Origin: a bacterium
GTDB taxonomy: Bacteria > Ratteibacteria > UBA8468 > B48-G9 > DTJG01
Assembly: GCA_026418655.1 (NCBI GenBank)
Contig: JAOAAW010000158.1
Location: forward strand, 1 to 9,273
Length of the DNA: 9,273 bases
Direction of reading: 5' to 3'
Below the pieces are notes generated by a model. It saw only the letters and a list, made by a program, of their open reading frames with translations, had not been told where the DNA came from and ran no database searches. Each line of letters starts with the position of its first letter. Within the stretch, counting starts at the first letter, position 1. This document shows positions 1 through 6,317 of this stretch, one piece after another. The position numbers were made by a program, and so were the translations under genes.

Positions 1-1
1 T

Positions 2-517
2 ATAAGAGACAGAGAAACAGCTGAAATGGCAATCCAGGCATCACTGACAGGTCATCTCGTTTTCAGTACTCTTCACACAAATGACTCAACAAGTTCAATA
101 GCACGTCTTCTTGATATGGGAATTGAGCCATATCTGATTGCCTCATCTGTAATAGGCATTATAGCGCAGAGACTGGTACGATTGAACTGTCCAAAGTGTT
201 CACAGCGTACATCTTATCCTGAAGAACTTTTGAAGGAAATCGGTCTTGATATGAATGCTGGGAATTATAATTTCAAGGCAGGAAGGGGTTGTGATTATTG
301 TTTACATACAGGATACCATGGTAGAACCGGGATTTTTGAATTTCTTGAAATGGATGATGAAATTCGTAATCTCATTATGAAACAAGTTTCTTCTGGTGAG
401 ATACGCAGATATTCATTAAATAAAGGACTCAGGACCCTCAGGATGGATGGAGCAAGAAAGGTTGGAGAGGGTATCACGACAGTCAGTGAAGTTCTTCGGG
501 TAACCCAGGAAACCTGA
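2..517 (+). CDS. gspE: GspE, type II secretion ATPase (C-terminal part)
   Basis: This is the C-terminal 171 residues of the cytoplasmic hexameric ATPase that powers pseudopilus assembly. The frame is open to the left edge, so the N-terminal domains and the Walker A motif lie outside the window. The first residues, IRDRETAEMAIQAS, end the Asp box/Walker B region of secretion ATPases. The His box follows at once (LTGHLVFSTLHTND). A tetracysteine zinc element is visible as CPKC (about 190-200) and CDYC (about 290-301), which is characteristic of GspE and PilB-type ATPases. The end, with a short 'EVLRVTQE' tail, is normal for GspE. The in-frame ATG at 26 lies inside the conserved core and is not the start. 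gspF begins one base after the stop. PilB is the main alternative, but the following pseudopilin genes make GspE the better call. Confidence 0.95.
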   Translation: MRDRETAEMAIQASLTGHLVFSTLHTNDSTSSIARLLDMGIEPYLIASSVIGIIAQRLVRLNCPKCSQRTSYPEELLKEIGLDMNAGNYNFKAGRGCDYCLHTGYHGRTGIFEFLEMDDEIRNLIMKQVSSGEIRRYSLNKGLRTLRMDGARKVGEGITTVSEVLRVTQET

Positions 518-518
518 C

Positions 519-1718
519 ATGCCTGTTTTTTCATACGAAGGTTTTGATAAAAGCGGTAAACGTGTTTCAGGCAGGATTGAAGCAGAAAATGCTGCAGCAG
601 CTCGAATGGCTATCAGGAGTAATGGGGTTTACATCGAGAAGATATATTCCCTTGAAAGGCAAAGATATCACCTTTTCGGTGAAAGAATTAAGAAGGAAGA
701 TTTTGTGCTCTCCATAAGGGAACTTGCAACACTGATTAACTCGGGTTTGACGCTTGATGAGAGTGTTTCAGGAATTATTGCACAGATGAAAGAAGGTTAC
801 CTCCGAGATGTTTACAAGGACATACAGAAACAGATCAGAGAAGGAAAAAGTTTCTCAAAAGCAGCGTCAGGATATCCTGAATTATTCTCTGATATATCAC
901 TTTCAATGATACGTTCCGGCGAAGCCAGTGGTTCATTGGGTCTTGTTCTTCAGCGAATTGCTGAATTTCATGAAGAATCCCTGCGTTTCAAAAGTAAGAT
1001 TACGGGTATTATGATATATCCGATAATAATGGCTATTGTTGGTACGCTCGTCCTTATTTTTGTTTTTGTTTTTGTGACTCCCACAATTACACGGATTTTC
1101 GCTGAAATTTCTCTTAAACTTCCATTGCCAACAATAGTTTTAATAAAGATTTCAGCATTTTTGAGGCAATATTTTCTGGCTGTTATCGTTTTTTGTGGAG
1201 TTTGTTTTTATCTTATAAAGAAATACTTTGCATCGGAGAAAGGAAGGGGAAAAATTGCATATATTAGAAAAAAAATTCCTTATCTGGGTGAGATATTTTT
1301 TAAAAGTGAGATTGCCAACTTTACCGGAACACTGGGAACTCTTCTTGAAGGTGGTGTGGAAATCCTGACAAGTTTAAGCATAGCGAGGGAAGTACTTTCA
1401 AGCCCTGACATTAAAGAGCAGATTGATAGAGCAAAAGATCTTATATCTCATGGGCAGAGTGTTTCATCTGCTTTGAGAAGAACCACTTCATTTCCCTACA
1501 CTGTCATTCAATTGATATCAGCAGGAGAAAAGAGCGGAACAATGCCAGAAATGTTGAAGAAGATTTCAACAAATTTCAAAGAAGATGTTTCTCAAAGGGC
1601 AACAAAATTTGTTACAGTCCTTGAGCCATTTATGATTCTTTTTATGGCGATAGTTGTTGGTTTTGTTGTAATCAGCATAATGTTACCGATTTTTCAGATA
1701 AGTCAGAGTTTGAGATAG
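519..1718 (+). CDS. gspF: GspF, type II secretion inner-membrane platform protein
   Basis: This 399-residue polytopic inner-membrane protein anchors the secretion ATPase and organises the assembly platform with GspL and GspM. It has the duplicated T2SSF domain. The first copy carries LATLINSGLTLDESV (69-83) and MIRSGEASGSL (130-140). The second carries the matching LGTLLEGGVEILTSL (272-286) and LISAGEKSGTMPEML (332-346). Three hydrophobic segments are seen at about 165-190, 217-235 and 370-392, the usual GspF topology. The N-terminus MPVFSYEGFDKSGKRVSG is the standard family start. Length is typical (about 400). An SD-like AGGA at 507-510 lies inside the end of gspE, 8 bases before the ATG, and only one base separates the genes, so translation is probably coupled. 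Confidence 0.96.
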   Translation: MPVFSYEGFDKSGKRVSGRIEAENAAAARMAIRSNGVYIEKIYSLERQRYHLFGERIKKEDFVLSIRELATLINSGLTLDESVSGIIAQMKEGYLRDVYKDIQKQIREGKSFSKAASGYPELFSDISLSMIRSGEASGSLGLVLQRIAEFHEESLRFKSKITGIMIYPIIMAIVGTLVLIFVFVFVTPTITRIFAEISLKLPLPTIVLIKISAFLRQYFLAVIVFCGVCFYLIKKYFASEKGRGKIAYIRKKIPYLGEIFFKSEIANFTGTLGTLLEGGVEILTSLSIAREVLSSPDIKEQIDRAKDLISHGQSVSSALRRTTSFPYTVIQLISAGEKSGTMPEMLKKISTNFKEDVSQRATKFVTVLEPFMILFMAIVVGFVVISIMLPIFQISQSLR

Positions 1719-1727
1719 GAGAATAAG

Positions 1728-2183
1728 ATGAAGAAAAAGGGATTTACATTTATTGAATTGATGGCTGTGGTTGTGATTCTTGGAATACTTGCAATGTATG
1801 TTATGCCAAGAATTTTTGGAAGGGTTGATGAAGCCAGGGTCACAGCTGCAAAGGTTCAGATAAAAAGTTTTGAGCAGGCACTCAGGATGTTTTATCTTGA
1901 TAATAGTTTCTATCCATCAACAGAGCAGGGCCTTGAAGCGCTCATTGAAAAACCAACAACAGGAAGGATTCCAGAGAAGTGGAGGGAAGGCGGTTATCTT
2001 GAAAAAGGCACAATACCCCTTGATCCATGGGGACATCCTTATATATATCTTTCTCCTGGTAGGAATGGAGAAGACTATGAAATAATTTCCTATGGCAAGG
2101 ATGGTCAGGAAGGTGGAGCAGGTTATGACGCAGATATTTCAAGCAGTGAGATTGATAGTTCTGGAGCGAGAACTGAAAAATAA
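1728..2183 (+). CDS. gspG: GspG, major pseudopilin
   Basis: GspG is the main subunit of the periplasmic pseudopilus. The 151-residue precursor has a short basic leader MKKKG, cleaved by prepilin peptidase before Phe6, with the conserved Glu at mature position 5 (Glu10). A hydrophobic helix follows to about residue 30. The globular part shows the GspG signatures YPSTEQGLEALI (62-73), PLDPWGHPY (97-105) and an acidic C-terminal loop around residues 124-137 (KDGQEGGAGYDADI), where GspG proteins bind calcium. AGGAG at 1717-1721 overlaps the gspF stop and is 6 bases from the ATG, a clear ribosome site. About nine residues after the usual end (DSSGARTEK) are encoded by bases that also carry the gspH SD and start. 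Confidence 0.97.
   Translation: MKKKGFTFIELMAVVVILGILAMYVMPRIFGRVDEARVTAAKVQIKSFEQALRMFYLDNSFYPSTEQGLEALIEKPTTGRIPEKWREGGYLEKGTIPLDPWGHPYIYLSPGRNGEDYEIISYGKDGQEGGAGYDADISSSEIDSSGARTEK
2163..2175 (+). promoter_or_regulatory. gspH: Ribosome site and CTG start of gspH
   Basis: GGAG at 2163-2166 is followed, after 6 bases, by CTG at 2173-2175. Reading from this CTG gives MKNKAFTLFELMVV, a leader of ordinary pseudopilin length and charge. No ATG or GTG with an SD exists at a suitable place. TTG 2152 is in frame but has no SD and would add a non-typical leader. The next in-frame ATG (2206) lies inside the mature helix. The CTG start is therefore an inference from spacing and leader shape. Confidence 0.55.
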
Positions 2184-2645
2184 GGCGTTTACCCTATTTG
2201 AATTGATGGTTGTTATTGTCATCATAGGTTTTTTTTTGTCAATTTAGCACGGCTTACAAGTCATTCTTTTGAGGAAAAGCAAAAAATACCCGAATTTACT
2301 CAGATTATTACTCATGCTAGGAATCAAGGTATTGAAAGCGGTAGGTCATGCATACTTTTTCTAAATATTGATGAACAATCTTGGACTGTTGTGGATTGCG
2401 AACAGACAATTTTGAAAAAGGTTCCTGATGGAATTGAGTATACTGAGATAACAGAAAATCTTAAGATCGCAAGTGTAACAGTCAATGGTTATAAATTCGA
2501 AAGTGGTTGCCCTGGTATTATGTTTTTTCCTGACGGAAGCTGTGAGTATTCTGAAATTGAAGTTCAGGATATACAGGAAGGAAAAAGATTTCTTATCAAA
2601 CTTAATCCATACGTTTTTGACCCTGAAATAATAGAGATTCAATGA
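2173..2645 (+). CDS. gspH: GspH-like minor pseudopilin, frame broken at a T9 run
   Basis: This is a minor pseudopilin of the tip complex, read in two frames. Frame 1 begins at a probable CTG (2173-2175) placed 6 bases after GGAG (2163-2166) and gives the leader MKNKA, then FTLFELMVVIVIIG, with Glu at mature position 5. Frame 1 stops at TAG 2245-2247, after the T9 run at 2229-2237. From 2238 the -1 frame continues (VNLARLTSHSFEEKQ) without a stop to TGA 2643-2645. It contains GspH-type segments ARNQGIESGR (about 2316-2345) and FFPDGSCEYSEIEV (about 2523-2564). One extra T, two fewer T, or a -1 shift joins both halves into about 157 residues, normal for GspH. The residue before the cleavage site is Ala, not Gly. 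The position between gspG and gspI supports the name. It could be a true frameshifted gene, a slippage-dependent gene or a consensus error; the protein family call is firmer than the gene's status. Confidence 0.78.
2229..2237 (+). other. T9 homopolymer / slippery site in gspH
   Basis: Nine consecutive T lie in the part of gspH that codes the N-terminal helix. In the upstream frame the codons are GGT TTT TTT TTG, which includes the classical X XXY YYZ heptamer T TTT TTG at 2232-2238. A -1 slip there leads straight into GTC AAT TTA, the start of the intact downstream frame. Without a slip, TAG follows at 2245. I see no strong hairpin directly downstream, so RNA polymerase slippage or an indel is as plausible as ribosomal frameshifting. 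Confidence 0.8.
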
Positions 2646-3034
2646 ATCAGACGGGAAAAGGTTTCACCCTGCTTGAAGCAATGGTTGCTGTTGGAATTTT
2701 TGCAATACTTGGGATTGTTTGCCTTGAAAACTATCTTATTAACACTTCAATCGCTCAGAGGCTAATAGATGAACAAACCTGCTTGATTCTGGCAGGTAAG
2801 AAGGAATTTGAATACCTGCAAAATCCCGAGAATGTGCCTGAAACAGGAGATTTTGGTGAAACAGACCCTCAGGCAAAATATGCCATTGAAACAGACGATA
2901 TAACACTCAGTGAAACCGTGACAATTGACAGTGAGATAACCTTTAATTTTATTGTTAAACGGATAGTTGTACAGAGGCGCGGTTCAAAAATTTCATATCC
3001 GATTTTAATCACAAAGTCTGAAGCTGAAAAATAA
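2642..3034 (+). CDS. gspI: GspI, minor pseudopilin
   Basis: This 130-residue precursor has the leader MNQTGKG, cleaved before Phe8, then FTLLEAMVAVGIFAILGI, with Glu12 at mature position 5. The FTLLE-MVA-AI-A pattern and the short length are typical of GspI, the tip pseudopilin that nucleates the GspI-J-K complex. The C-terminal part is a small domain with few diagnostic residues (FIVKRIVVQRRGSK near 102-115). The ATG overlaps the gspH stop as ATGA, so it relies on ribosomes ending gspH. This matters because only ribosomes in the shifted gspH frame reach that stop. There is no clear SD of its own. Confidence 0.9.
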   Translation: MNQTGKGFTLLEAMVAVGIFAILGIVCLENYLINTSIAQRLIDEQTCLILAGKKEFEYLQNPENVPETGDFGETDPQAKYAIETDDITLSETVTIDSEITFNFIVKRIVVQRRGSKISYPILITKSEAEK

Positions 3035-3573
3035 TGAAAAAAATGAAAAAACATGGTTTTACGCTTATTGAAATGATCATTGTAATAGCAATAGGATTCA
3101 TCATAATTCTTCTTGTGTATCAAACTATGCAGAGCACCCTTGCGGTTTCTCAACATATCAGGGAGAAAATGACAGATATCCAGAGAACGAATTTTTTCCT
3201 TGAAACATTTTCAAGCAGGCTGATGAGTGCGCTGGTTGATAGCGAAAATAACAGTTTCAGTTCTACCAGTATCACATTTGAACTCAATGAATACAGAATC
3301 AGGAAAATTGTTTCATATTCAACCGAGATCAATGAAAATGGAAGATACGATCTTCTGGTGAAAGAAAAAGATGTATTTCTTGATACAGAATTTTCCTATC
3401 CTGCAATTGTTGATTTAGATAGAGTTGAGTTTTCTTTTTTTGATGGGGAATCCTGGCAGACAAACTGGGAAAAAGAAAGTTTTCCAAAAGGTATAGCAAT
3501 CAGCATTGAAAGAAAGAATTCAAAATTATTTTTCCCTGTTATGCTCAATATACAGAGTGCCCAGCAGTCATGA
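3034..3573 (+). CDS. gspJ: GspJ, minor pseudopilin
   Basis: This 179-residue precursor has the leader MKKMKKHG, cleaved before Phe9, then FTLIEMIIVIAIGFIIILLV, with Glu at mature position 5. The C-terminal half has the GspJ hallmark VEFSFFDGESWQTNWEKE (about residues 132-149), followed by FPKGIAISI, matching the family pattern of an aromatic/Asp-Gly strand, Trp-x(3)-Trp and a proline before the next strand. GspJ pairs with GspI and GspK at the pseudopilus tip. The start shares one base with the gspI stop (TAATG); ATG 3043 is a possible alternative and would leave a 5-residue leader, KKHG preceded by Met. There is no strong SD, so translation is probably coupled to gspI. Confidence 0.93.
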   Translation: MKKMKKHGFTLIEMIIVIAIGFIIILLVYQTMQSTLAVSQHIREKMTDIQRTNFFLETFSSRLMSALVDSENNSFSSTSITFELNEYRIRKIVSYSTEINENGRYDLLVKEKDVFLDTEFSYPAIVDLDRVEFSFFDGESWQTNWEKESFPKGIAISIERKNSKLFFPVMLNIQSAQQS

Positions 3574-3686
3574 AAACAATGGATGCATTTGTTCACATTT
3601 TTTTGTTTTCATTCTTTACAAAAGGGAATACGGGTAGAATTTCAAATCCATCGCGACCCTCCTTTTTCAAAAGGGAGGAAAAGAAA
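3574..3686 (+). other. gspJ-gspK spacer with a repeat-like palindrome
   Basis: This is the only long gap inside an otherwise tightly packed operon. It is T/A-rich, open in the gspK frame, and contains two similar blocks, ACAAAAGGGA (3619-3627 region) and TCAAAAGGGAGG (3667-3678). The part from about 3640 to 3680, with the palindrome at 3658-3678, resembles the short pyrimidine/purine palindromic repeats (CCCTCCTTTTT-AAAAGGGAGG type) that are dispersed in many bacterial genomes. I cannot confirm further copies from one window. Confidence 0.45.
3658..3678 (+). promoter_or_regulatory. Hairpin that includes the gspK Shine-Dalgarno
   Basis: Bases 3658-3666 pair with 3670-3678 (CCTCCTTTT with AAAAGGGAGG minus its first A; one T-G wobble at 3663/3673), giving nine pairs around a TCA loop. 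The 3' arm is GGGAGG (3673-3678), the SD of gspK, 8 bases before GTG 3687. In the folded mRNA the SD would be hidden. A competing pairing of 3620-3627 (AAAAGGGA) with 3660-3667 (TCCTTTTT) would free it. The pairing is seen in the sequence; a regulatory role is inference. Confidence 0.5.
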
Positions 3687-4586
3687 GTGAAAGACGGCTT
3701 TATTCTTGTCATAACTCTTGGCTTTCTTGCGATTCTTGCAGCAAACGCATTTATTCTGACTGAATTTATTAATTACAGAATGGAACTTCAGCACAATCAG
3801 ACCTCAAGGTTTCTTGTTGAAAAACTTTCAAGAGCAGGCATAACAGCAGCTGAAGCAATACTTCTGATGGATAACAATACTTATGATTGGTTTTCTGATA
3901 TCTGGGTGAAGCCCAAACATATTGATTTTCCAGAGGGTAGTGTCGATATTACTATTGAACCACTTGATGCAAGGTTTAATATAAATAGCATCTTAAATCG
4001 TGATAAATCCTTCAATACGCAGGCAGCCACCATTTTCAGCAATCTTCTGTCTGTAATGGGCTTTCCATCTTCACTTCTTGATGCTCTTCTTGATTGGTTT
4101 GACAGCGATGAATTTCCAAGGGTTTTTGGCGCAGAATCTGATTACTATGGCAGTTTGCATCCCCCCTATAAACCCTCCAATGGACCACTGAATGATATCT
4201 ATGAACTGGCGTATATAAAGGGTTTTACGCCTGAAATTCTGATGCACAATGATGAAAACAATGGTTTATTGGATTTGCTAACAACATTTTCTGATAATAA
4301 AATAAATGTTAATATGGCTGATCCAATAATTTTGCAGGCATTGGGATATTCTTCAGAATCAGTAGAAAAAATTTTGAATGAAAGAGAACTCAGGCCATTA
4401 AATATGAATATTCTTATGCAGATTGACAGGCAAACAACATCAACATTGACAAGGGTTATAAAATTTACAAGCAGTTATTTCCGCATAACTTCTAAGGCAC
4501 AAAGCAACGGAGTTTTATACAATCAGTCCCTCATTGTTCAGAGGGCGAATAATAAAATTGCAAGATTGAGATGGGAGAAAAATTGA
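3687..4586 (+). CDS. gspK: GspK, minor pseudopilin of the tip
   Basis: GspK is the large minor pseudopilin that caps the pseudopilus. From GTG 3687 the precursor is 299 residues, with the leader MKDG and the helix FILVITLGFLAILAANAF. Mature position 5 is Ile, not Glu, as is usual for GspK. Family signatures are LLDWFDSDEFPR (134-145), GAESDYYGSLHPPYKPSNG (148-166), ELAYIKGFTPE (173-183) and KINVNMAD (205-212), part of the helix-rich GspK insertion. The GTG is chosen because GGGAGG lies 8 bases upstream and the leader is normal. ATG 3570, overlapping the gspJ stop, is in frame but adds 39 residues that include a second hydrophobic stretch and destroys the leader. gspL overlaps the end. Confidence 0.92.
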   Translation: MKDGFILVITLGFLAILAANAFILTEFINYRMELQHNQTSRFLVEKLSRAGITAAEAILLMDNNTYDWFSDIWVKPKHIDFPEGSVDITIEPLDARFNINSILNRDKSFNTQAATIFSNLLSVMGFPSSLLDALLDWFDSDEFPRVFGAESDYYGSLHPPYKPSNGPLNDIYELAYIKGFTPEILMHNDENNGLLDLLTTFSDNKINVNMADPIILQALGYSSESVEKILNERELRPLNMNILMQIDRQTTSTLTRVIKFTSSYFRITSKAQSNGVLYNQSLIVQRANNKIARLRWEKN

Positions 4587-5830
4587 ATCTTACAGTATAT
4601 ATCAGGGACAGAGAATATTTCCATTATTCAGGCGCAAAGAAGATTACTGGGGTTTTTGAATCTGAACAAGATATTGCCGGCTTTCTCAAAGAGAATAAAG
4701 TGTCGCTGATTACCATTATTTTCAGCAGGCCATCAATGTTCGTCAGAACACTTGAATTTCCATTTTCATCGTTGAAAAAAATTTCGCAGGTTTTATTGGA
4801 AGAGGCAGCTCCGCTTTTTCCTGTTTCTGCGGATGAACTTGAATTTTTCTGGTATCCCGTTTCAACGGACGGATCAAAAACATCTGTTACAACATTTGCG
4901 GTTGAAAAATCAAAAATTGATAAATGGAAGAAACACACTTTTTCTAAAAAATGCAAAATAAGGATATCTTTTGAACCATTTATTCTCTCAAATTTTATAT
5001 CAAGGATAACTCAATATTACAGTTTCACAGGGATTTTCGTTGATGGAAATTATATTTTTAGGCTTAAGGTAAAGGATAACAAGGTTGTTGAAAGTTCGTC
5101 TATGTATCTGGAATCAGATGTACTGGAAATAGATTTCTCAAATATTATCGAAAATCGAACAGAGAACCTCCCGGTCGTTTATATTGGAGACCAGAGATTT
5201 ATTAGGGATATCCGGGGTAAAGTCATCAATGTAGAAAAAAAAGATTTTCCATCCATCCTGTTTTCCTTGATGGAATCATATCCGAATATTGCAGTCACTA
5301 CTTTTAAACCCTATTCTATAAAAACTGTAAGTGTATCAATCAGTCCTGGTATGGTAATGGGAATAATATTGTTTCTTGCTGTTTCCGGTCTTATGTTCAG
5401 ACCTTTTTTTATTGCAAAAAAAGCACAGATAAAACTTGATACACTTAATAAACAGATGGAACAGGTTTTTAAGACAGCGTTTCCAGAGGTTACGAGAATT
5501 GTTAATCCACTTATTCAGGCAAGGGAAAGGCTGAGGAATATCGGAGATGTACAACAGGTTATTCCAAGCATTTCGGTTATATCCATAATGGAATTGATTT
5601 CAGAAGTAGTTCCAGAAACAATTCCTTTTAAGGTTTCACAGATGAGTTTGCGCGGAACCGATCTTTTTCTGACCTGTTCCACAAATAACCTTGAAAATGT
5701 TGATTTGCTAGTCCGGATATTTAAAAAATCAAAAATCTTTCAGGATATTAAAGTAGGGGGTATCATGCCTGAAGGAGGACAGATTTCTTTTACGTTGCTT
5801 ATAAAGGTGAATGAAAATGCAAAAAAATAA
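4571..5830 (+). CDS. gspL: GspL, type II secretion inner-membrane protein
   Basis: GspL recruits GspE to the inner membrane and partners GspM. The 419-residue product has an N-terminal cytoplasmic part (about 1-255) expected to have the actin-like fold, with LLEEAAPLFPVSADELEF (75-92) in the region conserved between GspL and PilM. One transmembrane segment follows at about 260-280, then a coiled-coil-like stretch (282-325) and a periplasmic ferredoxin-like domain (335-415) of the GspL/PilN type, ending LRIF-type helix plus FTLLIKV. Sequence conservation is low, so position and architecture carry much weight. The start is uncertain: ATG 4571 overlaps gspK by 16 bases, but TTG 4583 has GGGAG (4573-4577) 5 bases upstream and overlaps the gspK stop as TTGA. 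TTG would shorten the protein by 4 residues. Confidence 0.88.
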   Translation: MGEKLNLTVYIRDREYFHYSGAKKITGVFESEQDIAGFLKENKVSLITIIFSRPSMFVRTLEFPFSSLKKISQVLLEEAAPLFPVSADELEFFWYPVSTDGSKTSVTTFAVEKSKIDKWKKHTFSKKCKIRISFEPFILSNFISRITQYYSFTGIFVDGNYIFRLKVKDNKVVESSSMYLESDVLEIDFSNIIENRTENLPVVYIGDQRFIRDIRGKVINVEKKDFPSILFSLMESYPNIAVTTFKPYSIKTVSVSISPGMVMGIILFLAVSGLMFRPFFIAKKAQIKLDTLNKQMEQVFKTAFPEVTRIVNPLIQARERLRNIGDVQQVIPSISVISIMELISEVVPETIPFKVSQMSLRGTDLFLTCSTNNLENVDLLVRIFKKSKIFQDIKVGGIMPEGGQISFTLLIKVNENAKK

Positions 5831-6314
5831 AGCAGGTGGCATAATTCTGTCAGGAATTGTAATTTTAATCCTACTTTACCAGTTTATGTGTTTACCAAAC
5901 ATAAAAAAAATAAGGGAGATTAACAAAGCATATCAGCAAAAACAGAAGGACCTACAAACTCTCACTAATTTGATTTCTCAATACAAAGAGAGAACCACTA
6001 AGGCAAATCCTGTTTTTGCACCAGCAGAATTTAACCTTTATCTCTTTATGTCAAGATTGATTGAAATGATGAATTTAAGGCCCAACATTTCAAGAATCAC
6101 ACCTGTTACTGAAAACATTCTTTCAAATGCGAGAGAACAGCATATCAGTGTTGGTATCGAGGAGATTGAACTGGAAAAACTTCTTGTTCTTCTTGGAGAG
6201 ATTGAAAAGAGGGATTTCCTTCGTTATGGGTACCTGCAAATTTCTCGCAATGCCCAGAAGCCTTTTGTTGTCAAAGCAGAAATAGAACTTGTTTGTTATA
6301 AACCACAGACCTGA
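5811..6314 (+). CDS. gspM: GspM, type II secretion inner-membrane protein
   Basis: This is a 167-residue bitopic protein with a short basic N-terminus, one transmembrane segment (about 9-27), a charged coiled-coil-like helix (31-62) and a C-terminal domain compatible with the ferredoxin-like fold of GspM/PilO. GspM binds GspL and stabilises the platform. Primary sequence is little conserved in this family; the call rests on topology, size and place after gspL. ATG 5817 may be the true start, since AGGTGA (5805-5810) is 6 bases before it but directly abuts ATG 5811. The gene overlaps the end of gspL. polA follows 3 bases after the stop. Confidence 0.85.
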   Translation: MKMQKNKAGGIILSGIVILILLYQFMCLPNIKKIREINKAYQQKQKDLQTLTNLISQYKERTTKANPVFAPAEFNLYLFMSRLIEMMNLRPNISRITPVTENILSNAREQHISVGIEEIELEKLLVLLGEIEKRDFLRYGYLQISRNAQKPFVVKAEIELVCYKPQT

Positions 6315-6317
6315 CAA

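Noticed and set aside
1057..1074. Three tandem TTTTTG units
   Set aside because: They encode the FVFVFV stretch of a GspF membrane helix in frame; low-complexity coding explains them.
1870..2142. Open frames on either strand inside gspG
   Set aside because: They are shadows of gspG with no SD and no recognisable protein features.
2146..2172. GTG 2146 or TTG 2152 as the gspH start
   Set aside because: Neither has an SD, and both give atypical leaders (for example MIVLERELKNKA); CTG 2173 with GGAG fits better.
2391..2645. Separate small gene starting at GTG 2391
   Set aside because: The same frame is open back to the T9 run and codes GspH-like sequence there; no SD precedes GTG 2391, so this is only the 3' part of gspH.
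3570..3686. ATG 3570 as the gspK start (39 more residues)
   Set aside because: It would bury the prepilin leader behind a second hydrophobic stretch; GTG 3687 has GGGAGG at 8 bases and a normal four-residue leader.
4624..4956. 110-codon minus-strand open frame inside gspL
   Set aside because: It lies fully within a well supported gene, has no promoter or SD and no family resemblance. The same applies to minus-strand frames at 295-534, 2361-2642, 2869-3156, 6393-6718 and 6728-6934.
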